NCBI GenBank assembly: GCA_947579665.1
Contig: OX388345.1
Coordinates: 73,275,454-73,339,453, forward strand
Direction: 5' to 3'
DNA from: Sympetrum striolatum
Lineage: Eukaryota > Arthropoda > Insecta > Odonata > Libellulidae
Length of the DNA: 64,000 nt
The position numbers and the translations under genes were made by a program. The notes below the pieces were generated by a model. That model was not told the DNA's origin. It did not search any database and was given only the letters and a program-made list of their open reading frames with translations. The stretch's first letter is position 1. Each line of letters starts with the position of its first letter. This document shows positions 1 to 11,430 of this stretch, one piece after another.

Positions 1-165
1 GCAAAGTGGAGGAGATTGGCGAGTGGGTGCGTGGGCGAAAATGTCACCAGACGACGTCTTTGACCTCGCATAGGCCACTGATTAAATGAAGCCGTATGGG
101 GATACACGCGAGATCGTGGAAATGGCACGATGCCATCGTCATACGAGACCCTTGAATGGTTTGTA
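1..165. other. GC-richer edge segment
   Basis: CpG-bearing DNA (GTGCGTGGGCG, GACGACGTC, ACACGCGAGATCG) that continues beyond the left edge. No reading frame is convincing. May be the tail of a regulatory island or an exon outside the window. Confidence 0.35.
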
Positions 166-1122
166 GTTATTCATCCGTATAAAAACAAAGGGACATCTTT
201 AATTTCTATTACTTTATTTTCATTTTAGTTTTTCATAGCTATTTTTAATACCTGCCTACCTTAGTCCTATATTCTTATGTTCTTCCTTTCACACTATGTG
301 AAAATGTATCTGTCCTATTGTGTTTGCACTCTATATTTGTCTTAACCTGCTCTCTCCGTAAAATTTACATAACTAACAGTGTGTTCCGTAGGTTTTTCAC
401 ACATTCACCTCTTGTGGTTATTTTTCTACAGTGTTATATTGATTTCTAAGCGAAAACTTGGGTTTTTAAACCCACAAAGTAGTTTCCTTTCATGCACAGT
501 CATGGTGGAATAAGGTTCGTGTTGTGCGGGTCCGTCTAAGATGAAGGATGTATTTTTTCAATCTACATATCCATTCCTTTTAAATCTTATATGGTGAGTG
601 GTTGGACGTAAGAGGAGACTTATAAGTCTCTACCTAAATAAAAGTCTATTATTACACTCATAACTATACCCTCTGTTGTTCTCAGACGAATATTACCGAA
701 ATACCTGAAAGATCAGCTACTTACACAATATTAATACGAGTATATTGATACGACGTATTAATATACGGCTGTTAATTAAAACCCAAAACATCAAGCGCAT
801 CAATTATTGCTCATTTTTAAGGCGCCGAATTTCTAAATTCACTGGTAGTAGAATTTCTGGAAGATTTTTCAAAATTTCACCTAATGAAAATAGTTCTTTC
901 AATCATATTTTAACTCGATTTGCTAGTGAATGGGAACAATACAGGGATATGGATAACTCTGTAAGGCACGCTCTATCGGACGAAAGTGGATTTAATAGAA
1001 CAAGGAGATAAAGCGAGTCCTCTCAAAGGGAAAAAGAAAGAGAGACAACCAAAAGTGATATTAATTACATTACGGCGGATTTATGGTAGCTTTGGATTAA
1101 CAATAGCAAGGGCTTTATAACG
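166..1122. other. AT-rich DNA, nothing recognised
   Basis: Pyrimidine-biased from 190 to 480, then unremarkable. An 88-codon frame at 745-1011 has no recognisable similarity and no supporting composition. Confidence 0.5.
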
Positions 1123-1198
1123 GCATATTACACATAGCATATTACACATGATGGAGTAAAGCTTCAATAATAGGTAATAGGATACCTCAATCCTATTA
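1123..1198. repeat. Short direct and inverted repeats
   Basis: GCATATTACACAT occurs twice in tandem (1123-1135, 1137-1149). It is followed by a small hairpin, TAATAGGAT (1175-1183) with ATCCTATTA (1190-1198). Confidence 0.6.
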
Positions 1199-2329
1199 GC
1201 CAAATCACCTGGAATGTAGAATTAAATTAGGAATCATACACGACTGTGTGTGCTACTTAATTAACAAAAGCACTATCATAAGCGCGCTGGCACTATTTCC
1301 AATAATTCCAACGTTGAATTCTCGGGAGAAATGTGAGAATGGATTCCAAAACCAGCGAGAGAATATCCTCTATCGAATGATATGTTTGACAAGAGACGAC
1401 ATGGATTCCCAGATTTTTCGACGAGGGACGAGAAATGTGTGAGGAAAGGTTTGCTGATCGGAAAAGCGTCCGACGAAAATTTGATGCGACAGAACCTAGG
1501 TAGTAACGTAAATGATATGATGGGTCAACCATAAAATAACATGCAAAATCTTTATACTGACTAAAGACAGACTGAAATCCATGCATGAAAAATCTATGGG
1601 AACGATTTCTCATTATTATTTATACCAACGGTTTATGATTAGTCTTAATTTGACATAAAGGATAGGGTAAGCTACTAAGAGGGAGATGGCGTTGAATAGT
1701 ATTTAATTTAAATGAACCTACCGAAAAGTAGATTATCCATGAATGAACAATTAATTACGTATTAAAAGTGTACATAAATTACTTCCCATCTTTTCTTTCT
1801 GAGACAAACAAATACACTTACCAAAACACGGTTCGCACGGTAGGAAAGCGTCAAAAAGGCATTGGTTGTACTCACCTAAAAAAGAAAGAAAATGTATAAG
1901 AAAATCATGTACAGAATATACCAACAAACATTATGCCATATAAATAAATAAAACGTTTCCCCGACCTCATCCAAACTCAAAATATTTCTTCATACGACGC
2001 AAAGGAACTTCGACATCAGCTTGTGACCTTGAAATATTAATGGCTGTTTCCTTCACTAAGTTCACATCAAAATTACGCAGGACTTATGCTTCTACTTCTG
2101 GAAGATTTCCAGGAAATCTTCTAAGAGAATCTAGGATATTACTAAAATTTAACGAATCTAAAGAAAGCCCGCTTAAAAATCTCGACATTTTGAGTTTTTT
2201 TAACGAGATGAAAACTATCCTATTACTTCTTATCCAACTTAATCTTTAAAGGAAACCATATTATAGATACCAAAGCTTTAGATCAGAAGGATAATTCCTC
2301 ACTTTAATGATGCGTGTAATAAAGAGAGA
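1199..2329. other. AT-rich DNA, nothing recognised
   Basis: Short frames on both strands only; no repeat or RNA signature was found. Confidence 0.5.
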
Positions 2330-2600
2330 GCATCAAAATCGATGAGGCACTGGAAATTTTCTTCCGAAAATTAAACAACGGCATGGATGGAGAACAAAAG
2401 AAACACAAGTACGGAGGCGGAGTCCCATGCATAGTAATTAAGTTTCTTTGAATAAATAAGGATTCCCGGAATTAAGCTCCCGAGCGAGTGAGCAAAGAGA
2501 TTCAGGAAGTTCTCGAGGCAGAAGCAATTAGCCTAGAAGTAGAATTCCGAAACAACTCCATGTTTCTAGTTGATTAAGAATTCGATAGTGGGGAGATAAC
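2330..2600 (+). pseudogene. Decayed LINE endonuclease fragment
   Basis: One frame reads KYGGGVPCIVIK at 2407-2442, matching the GGGVAIYVK motif of LINE apurinic-like endonucleases. A second frame reads EAEAISLEVEFRNN at 2515-2556, matching the following EAE...VEV strand. The roughly 33-residue spacing fits the family (Jockey/CR1/R1-like). Stops and frameshifts interrupt it. It is a relic with no catalytic capacity. Motif-level identification only. Confidence 0.45.
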
Positions 2601-3954
2601 AGGGGAAATCCTAGAGATGGTGTAAGGAGAACATTTTCTAAAAAGGTCTTCAGGAACTGAGGAATAGCTACAATAATTATAATTAGATGTTATTGCGAAT
2701 TATGTCGCAAGAGGAATATAATTAACTGTAAACAGGAAAGAATACTCTAAAGTTATATAATGCAATAATGGATATTTATGTGACTATTTCAAATATTAAG
2801 TGCCGGTTAAAGCAATTACTAGTAAAATATTCACCATTATGGTGTATTAGAGGTTTAAAATCTTCAATAACCTCTTTGTCGGCGTTCCTCACCTCCTTCA
2901 CCAGTATTCGGAGATACAGGAAGGCAAGGATTAACGATCCTTTAAGGTATATAAATTACAATCTGGTTTATTGTAGCGCTTCCGCATATACTACGACCGT
3001 ATCTTAACAATGGTTCAGCTAAAGATGTGTATAATATACTTTTTGTCTTCAAAGGAGGCACTTATTTCAGTAGTACAATTATTCACGCGTCTTATTCAGC
3101 TTGTTCTTATACAACAGATTATCGAAATTAAATCTTTTTCCAACCATCATCCCCAAGTATTTATGAAATGAAACTTGCTCCAGCGTATCGCAGTAAGAAA
3201 TCAACCAGCCATTGAACACGTGTAAGCAATCAGGTCCATTTGACCTCTACTTTCTGACATATTTTTTCTCCATTTCTAATGTTTCTAATTATTTCATATC
3301 AAAACAGCCAAGATTTGTTGTACTTTTACGAGAAAATGAAAATAATTTTTCCATGTCGAGCATTTAAAGAGAAATAAAACAGAAGTGTTATTTATATTCA
3401 ATTATGAGCAATGAACTAAACAAATGCAAGTTTCTGAAGAATGTGGAAGGACTTATAATAATGGAATTCTTATTTATTTAATTGTTTTCCGTCGTAGTAA
3501 TAAGTATTGTGGCAGCGTTTCATAATTAATACTGTAAAATTAATAATAAGAATTTCTTTACAATATGAAATAGATTACAATAATTAATTTAAAATAAAAG
3601 ATAAAATGAATCAATCAACACAATAATTGATAAAAAATATTTTCAATGTAGAAGAGATTAGAATAAAGTTGATTGAAAGGAAAAATTTGCATGCAAGTAG
3701 GTTATATCGAAGAACAATCTTCATATATTTACGCAGCCCTTTCGCCATATATTTACGTACGAATTCCGAGGATTTAATAATGACCAAGGACTTTTAATGG
3801 GATGAAAAATTATTACGCACGCAATAAAACAGCTCATACAGAAACAAAATCGTTTTACATTTACGTGCTTAAGAATTCCGATTGTATTAAAAACATCTAC
3901 GGAGAGTAGCACTGAATCAAAACAAAACAAATCAGAGGAGACATCTCCGTGTCA
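2601..3954. other. AT-rich DNA, nothing recognised
   Basis: The interval becomes very AT-rich between 3400 and 3720. No structure above chance level was noticed. Confidence 0.5.
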
Positions 3955-4455
3955 CACTCAAAGCAGAGCCACTTCCGAGGGTTTTAACCCGAATTCCTCG
4001 AGACCGCAATCTTGACGGATATAGCTCCAAATTACAGCACAGCACAGCGAACTCTGTTTTGCAAATGGGGGATGCGCCTCCATTAACCCGGGGAGCTGTG
4101 TTCCCAGGGATAAGGGGAACACAAGAAGTGACCTTAAGAAAACCTGCTGCTGCTGGAGAGAAGGCAAAAAAGAAAGACTAGAGGCCGAAGGAACGGGGAC
4201 ACCGGGTTGTCGCACTCAAAGTTTTCCGTTCGCGAAAAATGCGCATTTTGCAAGCGAGAGATCTCCGTCCGCGATTCGAGTTGGCGCGTAAAAATTGCGG
4301 GAAATTTCGCTCGACGTAATTGTAGCGTATGCACGGTCCACTTTAATCTGGAGCACCGTAATTGCGAGGCAGTTAGAAACATCGTGCGGGCTGTAAATAA
4401 TCGAGATGAATGGTTTTCCGCTGTTTTACCCCTAGGATTTTGCGTTAAATAATCG
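3955..4455. promoter_or_regulatory. GC/CpG-rich island, candidate regulatory element
   Basis: 3955-4200 is GC-richer with CTGCTGCTG and GGGAACA motifs. 4205-4450 is dense in CpG (GTTCGCGAAAAATGCGC, GTCCGCGATTCG, GGCGCG). Overlapping frames on both strands are a by-product of the composition. Edges are sharp against AT-rich DNA. Confidence 0.35.
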
Positions 4456-5349
4456 CGATTTATATTAGACAAAGATTTTTATAGATTTTATTTTTTTAAT
4501 TTTTGGGTTACTTTCTAATAATCAAGAAACATTAATTAATAAAATTAGCTTTGATTAATAAATATATTGCGAATCAAATAATGAAGTAGTCAAACATAAA
4601 TATGATGGCATAAGCAAAGGTAATGGCTAAGCATTGGAAGATACCGTCCATGAAAGCGATGGATGGGGAAATAATTGGTTTTCCTTGTAAATTAGCTTAT
4701 TTTGTCTTACAGCAGTTTATCCTATCGTTACGAATTGTTATGACAAGTAACATATTTTTATTCATTCTAAGATAACTGATAGACATAATTTTTATTAGAG
4801 TATTTCATTGGACCTAAAAAATTACGATATATCTATATTACTTGTCATTCTTTCTACGAGTCTTACCTAATTTACAAATAATAAAATTTGAGAGCAATCA
4901 TTATAAAAACAAAATTCTTTTCCTTTAATGTTTTTCATTTAACGCTAGACTTCGTACTGAATTTCCGACGATAATTATGTAATAGTAATAAGTAAGATTA
5001 GAAAAGAGTGAGGATACATAATTATTTCATAAAACATACAAGCTTATTTAAGAATAACATCGATCAAACGATAAAAGATAATTAAAATTTCTTCGAGAAA
5101 AAATGAAATTCAGAACTACAGACAGCTATAATAGCTTTAACATTAGAGTTATCTTCTGGTACACAAAATTTCTTCTGGATTAATCCACACGCTCGATGTT
5201 TTCAATAAGGAAAACGAACTTTAGAAATATATTCAAGCGTTATTTAAATCGAATCACCTATCAAAATAATTTCGTTCCAGGTGTAATATTACGCAAATTA
5301 TTCAAACGTTAAATAATCAGAAATTAAGAGGCGAAAGCTTTGAACTTCC
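4456..5349. other. AT-rich DNA, nothing recognised
   Basis: No frame, repeat or RNA gene can be supported. Confidence 0.5.
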
Positions 5350-5730
5350 AATTATAGATGGGCAGTGAAGCGCAAGAAATTTCGAAACATCAAATTTTCC
5401 CCACGCTCTTTCGTAAGGAGGGAGCGCTGGGCGGGAGGCGAATGCATGGCAAGTATAAACTTCTGCTAGACTTCAAAAGCTCCGATTTGTTTGAGAAGCA
5501 GACTCGAGAGAAAGAGGACCAAGGTCTTTCTAACACGCGATGGTAATCCCACCCAGCAGCTCGATCCCAAAATTTTTCGCACGGCGGGTCGCGCCGGTCT
5601 CTGCGACCAAAATGGTTGAGGGCGCTGTGATCCACTGTTTTGAGGTTACAATGAGCGTGATGGAAAGTGAATGCGTCGTGAATTGATGACTTGTGTCTCT
5701 GATTCACTACGCCGAGTTATAGACGGCAGA
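5350..5730. promoter_or_regulatory. GC-richer island
   Basis: GGGAGCGCTGGGCGGGAGGCG at 5420-5440 and ACGGCGGGTCGCGCCGGTC at 5581-5599 stand out. The largest frames here (62 codons plus, 105 codons minus) overlap each other and show no domain. Candidate enhancer or degraded repeat. Confidence 0.3.
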
Positions 5731-6030
5731 GGAAAGTTTCGCTGAGAGAGAGATTTGGAAATGATTGAGCTATTGGGTTGCATGAGATGGACTTAGATTA
5801 GGTAAGTAAAAGGCGACAAGATATTTAAATCATAGTTAAGATAAGATAATAAAATATTTTCATACTTCAAGTGGTTACTTTAGAGATTAGGAAAGAACAA
5901 GCGTTAAGATAAATAGATGATAAGATATATGATTGATTAATTTGATTCTTTAATGCGTTATTTTAAAATAGAACTAATCTTAAGTTAATTTATCATTAAA
6001 ATGAGATATTGCTGAGATAAACACAATTTA
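5731..6030. other. AT-rich DNA, nothing recognised
   Basis: ATTAGGTAAGT at about 5798 is a consensus splice donor, but no coding sequence precedes it. Confidence 0.4.
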
Positions 6031-6240
6031 TATAGGGTGTCACAAAAATGACTAATGATACTGAAAAATGAAGTAAAAATAGAAAGCGATATTAATGTAC
6101 CGGTTGCTACATTATACTTGGGTAAGCAGTAAATCATCTGTCACAGAAATAAGAAATTAGTTACGGTATATTTCGATCGCTTTCCGCTTTTCTTTCATTA
6201 ATATTTCAAACGCAACCGTCATTTTTAGGACATCCTGTAT
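6031..6240. mobile_element. Mariner-like MITE, about 210 bp
   Basis: The left end TATAGGGTGTCACAAAAATG and the right end, read in reverse as TATACAGGATGTCCTAAAAA, are imperfect terminal inverted repeats of the AGGGTGTCC type common in mariner-family MITEs. Both continue to ATGAC. Sub-terminal GAAAGCGAT occurs inverted in both halves. TA dinucleotides flank the ends. No transposase frame is present. Confidence 0.7.
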
Positions 6241-7000
6241 AAACAGCATTCGTACTAAAACTTCATCATCAATTCTAAATTCGAATTTCTCGTTAGACTT
6301 CAGGAAGATTTCACGTCAAACTAAATCAGAGGAATGTGAGCTCGCAAAAGGATTCTATAGAAAAAACGAAATTTCTGGAACGTCGCCTAAAGGTCAAAGA
6401 TTGCGTAAAGCTTTGATTTGGTATGCTCAATGTCATATGAATAGGCCGAACATGCACCATCAGATTAAAAACCAGACATTTTCCATCATTAAAACTCAGG
6501 GACAATATGAGATGAGTTCTTAGTGGACTTATAGAATGTCACTGTACCTAAGATACAAGTATCATTTCGAAGTATCTGGACAATGTTGAGAACGGAAATT
6601 CATCCTTGAGAGCGAGAAATTTCCAAAAGTGTTGTAGTCTACAACTTGATTTGTAGGAACAATACTACACTTAGCACTTTGAGGACGAAACTAGATATGA
6701 CAGGCCTTGGATATTAGAGATCTTGATTGTATAGTAATATTCTTATAAAATCAGTTCTTCGGTAATTAATAGACGATGAATTCTGTGGGACTCCCAGATA
6801 ACCCCAAGCCTAGCAATAAGTTGTTGATTGAGTTAACAAGGTAGTACTAACGTACCAACGATGGATACGGCGTTTAATAGGGATTTTTAAGGCACATAAA
6901 CCTACCGAAAGAGAGAACACTCGTATATGTAAAATGTTCACCTTTGACGAAAGCGGTTTTGAGTGTATCTAATGGGGATATCCAATTCATCGTTACATCA
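6241..7000. other. Non-coding DNA upstream of the first tRNA
   Basis: No repeat recognised. The 15 nt directly before the tRNA resemble those before the copy at 10217. No separate upstream promoter can be named, since tRNA promoters are internal. Confidence 0.45.
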
Positions 7001-7082
7001 GCTGTGGTGTCCGAGTGGTTAAGGAGTTGGACTTGAAATCCAATGGGCATTGCCCGCGCAGGTTCGAATCCTGTCCGCAGCG
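7001..7082 (+). tRNA. tRNA-Ser (anticodon TGA), copy 1
   Basis: This is an 82-nt class II (long variable arm) serine tRNA gene. The 7-bp acceptor stem pairs GCTGTGG with CCGCAGC (one T-G wobble), and position 7082 is the G discriminator expected for tRNA-Ser. The anticodon loop CTTGAAA places TGA at 7034-7036, so it reads UCA-type serine codons. The variable arm forms a GGGC/GCCC stem with a 3-nt ATT loop, and the T arm carries a perfect B box, GGTTCGAATCC. No intron is present, and CCA is not encoded, as usual in eukaryotes. A TTTTT run follows within 8 nt. The sequence is identical to the copy at 10217. It lies in non-coding DNA with no other gene nearby and is probably an independent RNA polymerase III unit. 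Confidence 0.96.
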
Positions 7083-7085
7083 AAC

Positions 7086-7090
7086 TTTTT
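7086..7090 (+). terminator. RNA polymerase III terminator of tRNA-Ser copy 1
   Basis: A T5 run starts 4 nt after the discriminator base. Runs of four or more T terminate RNA polymerase III, so the primary transcript would have a trailer of only a few nucleotides. Confidence 0.85.
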
Positions 7091-7549
7091 AGATGTTGCC
7101 AACTGACAAGGTTAACTTGCAGCGTAAATGTAAATAAATATAAGGGAAATAAATGAAAAATGAGACTTTTATCCACACCACAGGAATAATGTATCCCTTC
7201 GCGTTGAAACGTAGGGTGTCGGATAAATTATTCGTGTAGTACGAGTAAAAGTCTCATCTTTTCATTTCTTGAAGCAACGATGTGTAGTTAAATACATATA
7301 CAAAACTACCTTAACTTTCGAACCACTTTTAACAATACTGATACTACCAATTAATTAAATCGGAACATCCCTAGGAATTTCAACGACCTTCATGTTTACA
7401 GTGGCTAAAAAGTGTTACATTACGGTATTATTAAAGCTTTTTCTATCCCTCACGAAAAGATACCGGATTCGCATACTCACCCCGCACCGCACCATTATTC
7501 CGGTGAATAAAACGGCCGAGAACTTCACTTTAAATTATCACTCGGGTTA

Positions 7550-7790
7550 AGGCAATGCACCGAGGAAACACAAAATGGTGGCACGACCATTGCAGCTGTC
7601 ACATGCTTGATGAATGAAGTCCTCGGCTGTGATACGGGCGGCTTTCGGCTGAACATCACCGAGGAAGTTGTTACGAGCGATTAGGAATGTACGCGCGATA
7701 AAATACTCGTGCCATCCGGCGGATTCGAACACACGTCACGGATACAGTATCTGCGAACGGATGCTGAGGCCTGTTCCGATAGCCGAAGGA
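7550..7790 (-). mobile_element. tRNA-derived SINE, minus strand
   Basis: Read on the minus strand, the head has an A-box-like TATCGGAACAGGCC region, then a B box TGTTCGAATCC (complement at 7721-7731) followed by GCCGGATGG. The body runs toward 7550. The head is too degenerate in its acceptor and anticodon arms to be a working tRNA. It accounts for part of the GC-rich stretch here. Confidence 0.5.
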
Positions 7791-8319
7791 CGGGGAAAAC
7801 GGGGATTAAAAAGCGGCTTGAGCGTAAAATAGGGCGCTTTCAAATGAAGAATTACGATACGGCAGAATCATGTTAGGGGGCAACTGGGGAAAGATGGCGG
7901 ATTAGGGATGATGGTGTATATGAAGACGAAGGAAATATGAGAACGATGCTGTTAATGGAGAATTATCGACAATGCGAAGATGCGGAACAAACAAACTTAA
8001 GAAAGGATGCGAGGCTGACGTAAAGGGTTACAGTGCCCGATATTTTGCTCCTGCTGACAAATCAAATAGATTTAATTGGTCCTGTACAGGTACATTTAAT
8101 AAAAATGTATTTATATAAATGTGTATTGCGTAAAGATATGTTCAGTAAGATACGAATAAATTAATTTATAAGTAATTATTGTATTGTGTGGTGGAATTTC
8201 TATTACATATATATTTCTAATCTATTCGTTGCTTATATTTGATGAAAATATGTATTATTTAGTAATTTCATTGGAAGCAATTTTACTCGTAGTTTAGTGA
8301 GATATTGTATTGTTATTCC
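7791..8319. other. Transition from GC-richer to AT-rich DNA
   Basis: 7791-8040 stays GC-richer than background without a frame; 8041-8319 is AT-rich with nothing recognised. Confidence 0.4.
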
Positions 8320-8400
8320 CCCTCAACCGTTGCCACCTGGTATTAATACCAACTTGCAGCGTTTTAATAAATAAATAAATAAATTAATTAATTAATAAAT
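8320..8400 (+). repeat. LINE-tail-like sequence with TAAA microsatellite
   Basis: A CTTGCAGCGTTTTAATAAAT stretch leads into AAAT and AATT tandem repeats to 8400. The same TGCAGCGTTT block followed by an A/T tail occurs at 14607-14640, suggesting 3' ends of one retrotransposon family. Confidence 0.45.
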
Positions 8401-8533
8401 ATGCGGTACGAGATAATGGCGTATACCTACCCTGAAATGACAGGTTTTTTAAATATATTTGTGAATATTGACAATCGTCAGCATATTTTAACTTACTTAA
8501 CAGAGTCGTGACAAAATCGTGTGGTAATCCATT

Positions 8534-8681
8534 ATGTAAAATGAAGGAAAGAGAGGTGATAATTTTTTCATAATTTTTTTAATTAGAAGATGACAATTAC
8601 TCGTCGATACCGGTCGTGCTTCTAATTAAAAAAAATGTGGAAAAATAACCATCTCTCGTTCATTATCTCCTTCATTTTTAT
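8534..8681. repeat. Foldback inverted repeat, about 148 bp
   Basis: The left arm (GAGAGGTGATAATTTTTTC through TTTAATTAGAAG, 8550-8589) pairs imperfectly with the right arm (CTTCTAATTAAA through ACCATCTCTC, 8619-8657). Outer ATGAAGGA/TCCTTCAT extends the pairing. The loop is about 28 nt (8590-8618). It is likely a decayed MITE or a palindrome of unknown origin. Confidence 0.65.
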
Positions 8682-10216
8682 ATTTGAAGTTTTTGTACGG
8701 AGTTCCATGAAAAAATACGGAAGTAGAATCAATTACATATACGTAACAATGTAAATAATACTATATTGTTGGCTATTTACTGTGTAACTAACATTATAAA
8801 ACAAAAAAATGTATTAATAGTATTTAAAATAAATCATAAAGGCATATAATGTAATAGCCGTTAGGAATAAAGTAATGTCAGGATAAGCATTACAGACATC
8901 AGGCAAGCACAAGTAAACAACAGACAAATGCCTCACGGTATGAAGTTTCAATTAAAAAAAACCATCGATACTAGAATATACCTACGAAAGGTTTGATTAG
9001 GAAAATAACGGAAACTAAGAATGTTTCTAAAAAACAAAGAGACGCTAATAAAAAGCTGAAATTCGTCGAGGACCACTTTGAGTTGAATGAAACGAATGAA
9101 CAAAAATTTTCAGAATTCTATGTATAATAATTGCTATACATTAATCATAATAATCTATAAGATAGCATTAGGCAATGTTTTTGATGTAATTTCCAAATAA
9201 AAGAGAAATAAGTAATAATGCTTTTCATCCTCTACGCTCAAATTTACGGGCAAGATCTATGAAATTCTTAGAGTGCAATTGTTTCAACAGTCTCGAAGTA
9301 ATGTTTGTTACGCCAAGGGAAGTAGGTCGTAGTAAATCACCAGGAAACAAATCATCCGTGAACATCGAAGGACTTGGAGCAATATTGGGTCATTTACTCA
9401 ATAAGAGATGAATGCCGACACCACGGCCATCCGTGCATCAGGAAAGACCTTAAATCTTAATTTACGAGCTTTTGAATATGAGCGGCGTTGAGGCGTCAAT
9501 GGTGCCTCGGAATAAAGATTTATATCCTTGGAACAGAGAGATCACGTTGCTCAATTTTCAAAGCAGCAATTTACAGCAACAAGGACTCTTCAAAGGAACT
9601 GAAGGTATTTAAAGGGGAGTATATAGTACTTGATATGAGAACATTTTTTCCAATACTTCCTATATTATAAATTTTTCATAACCAAGAAATAAGTACTGAG
9701 GGAAATTTGCTGGTAGGATTTTATATTAGTCGTGCTATGGGTAACCTACACAGCTAGATCCAAAGGCTAGATAACGACGCTACATCACTTTTAAACAATA
9801 AGTTGACTGATTAATTTATGCTCATAAAAATTCCGAAGAAATTCAGCTGGAATATGTGCTTTTTAATTCATCTCCATTAACACAATTCAATTTTTTTTTA
9901 GCATCTTTAAAACTTTTCTTAATTCGTTGTTATAATATTGAGAAATAATGGCTCGTTATAGTTAAAATGTAGTTAAGCTGGGTTTGGATGAACGGTCATA
10001 ATAAAGATCAAATATAGTTTGAATTTAAATTAAAGTATGCTTGCATCAAACATTAATATAGCGTAAGGTGATTCGTGATTTGTAAGTGATTAGAAAAAGT
10101 TTATATGCAACTGTTATTCACTCCTTAACTTTAATAATGTAATTAGTAATTTAATTGGTTTATTAGTTTCTAAAGATCAATATGATTCCATGTTTATTCC
10201 CACATTCATCTTAACA
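8682..10216. other. AT-rich DNA, nothing recognised
   Basis: Only a 60-codon frame at 9488-9670 without similarity. No structure noticed between the foldback repeat and tRNA copy 2. Confidence 0.5.
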
Positions 10217-10298
10217 GCTGTGGTGTCCGAGTGGTTAAGGAGTTGGACTTGAAATCCAATGGGCATTGCCCGCGCAGGTTCGAATCCTGTCCGCAGCG
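10217..10298 (+). tRNA. tRNA-Ser (anticodon TGA), copy 2
   Basis: This gene is identical over all 82 nt to the gene at 7001, with the anticodon at 10250-10252. Flanks are unrelated apart from a short similar stretch just upstream (TTCATC then TTA/ACA in both), so this is not a recent large segmental duplication; either gene conversion or selection keeps the copies identical. A and B boxes are intact, all stems pair, and a T5 run follows at 10304. I read it as a functional gene. Confidence 0.96.
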
Positions 10299-10303
10299 AA
10301 TCC

Positions 10304-10308
10304 TTTTT
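10304..10308 (+). terminator. RNA polymerase III terminator of tRNA-Ser copy 2
   Basis: A T5 run lies 5 nt downstream of the tRNA 3' end. Confidence 0.85.
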
Positions 10309-11199
10309 GGCACTAGGGAATGGAACACTTAACCATGTGAATTTTCAAGCCAATACCGCAAAATGTAGAATGTCAATGATAAGCGTGCAACTGATTGTAA
10401 TTTACTTTAAATCCACATATTCTGCAAATTTTCACGCTTGCATATTTCATTGTTACTTAATTTCGAAGTAGCAGTTAAAGTCAGCAATGTATAACCGCGT
10501 ATTTCTGTTACGGGTTGTCAATGTGTATTAGTCAACACTTCTGAATACCCGTTTAAATTATATGTTTTCTAGATGATAATAATGATATTAACTTGTCTAC
10601 GGTCAGTTCCATCTCTATGCTGCCGTCTACGAGCTATGTAAGATTAAATAAACTGATGATGACATTTTCAGATTTTGATGATCAAAGGAATACAAAGTGG
10701 TCTTCGAGTATAATATCCTCATATTTAGGAGGTTAATTTTAGCTCCTAATATATAGTTACCCCAGAATTTCTTACCTCAATCAGTTTTGGAATTAAATAT
10801 CCATCCTTACTATTATGTGATTATTTACTTGAAACTGAATAGCACCGTCTTACATTCAGAGAATTACAAATTCTAATAAGGGTTAGGTAAGTATGAGAAG
10901 ATAAGGAAGCAATGCTATAGAAGATCATATCGAAGAAGAAAGAAATAAAACTGATGCTAGAGCCACAATTTGCATAGCAACTTCCCCAGAGAAATATTTT
11001 ATCCAATAGCTTTTCAATCCTCTTCCCGCGCATGCGTGAACATGGAATACCAAAGTACAAGCATAGATATAGCATCGTCATTGGCATTCAAGGCTCCTTT
11101 GGTGTCATACCTAAGAGAATTATAATAGCCAATACCCGTCCCCCCTTATTTATAAATCTGCATTATCTTGCGGTTGTCACCCTCTTTTGTTCTTCTCAA
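10309..11199. other. AT-rich DNA, nothing recognised
   Basis: A consensus donor TTAGGTAAGTATG at about 10883 has no exon-like neighbour. The 70-codon frame at 10259-10471 starts inside tRNA copy 2 and is spurious. Confidence 0.5.
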
Positions 11200-11430
11200 G
11201 GAAGTGCTAAAAATACGCCGTCTCATAATGTGTGAGCATTCGCCAGACCGAGAAGTGCGCGCGGGTTGAGCATCTGGGACATTCCGAAAACCGCCTCAAT
11301 TTTATATGCAATGGGACCGAAGGCGCAAAATGTTTCATATAAAACCGCAGGATAAAACTTAAAGCTTCGCAGATTCTCTTAAAACTTTTTCTCAAAAAAA
11401 AAGGATGGGACGAGGCGGAAACGGGGTCAG
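11200..11430. promoter_or_regulatory. Small GC-richer island
   Basis: GAAGTGCGCGCGGG at about 11251 and AAACCGCCTC mark it, and it is bounded by an A9 run near 11400. Function is inferred only from composition. Confidence 0.25.

Noticed and set aside
5798..5808. Consensus splice donor AGGTAAGT outside the hairpin
   Set aside because: No exon-like reading frame precedes it; such sites occur by chance in a window of this size.
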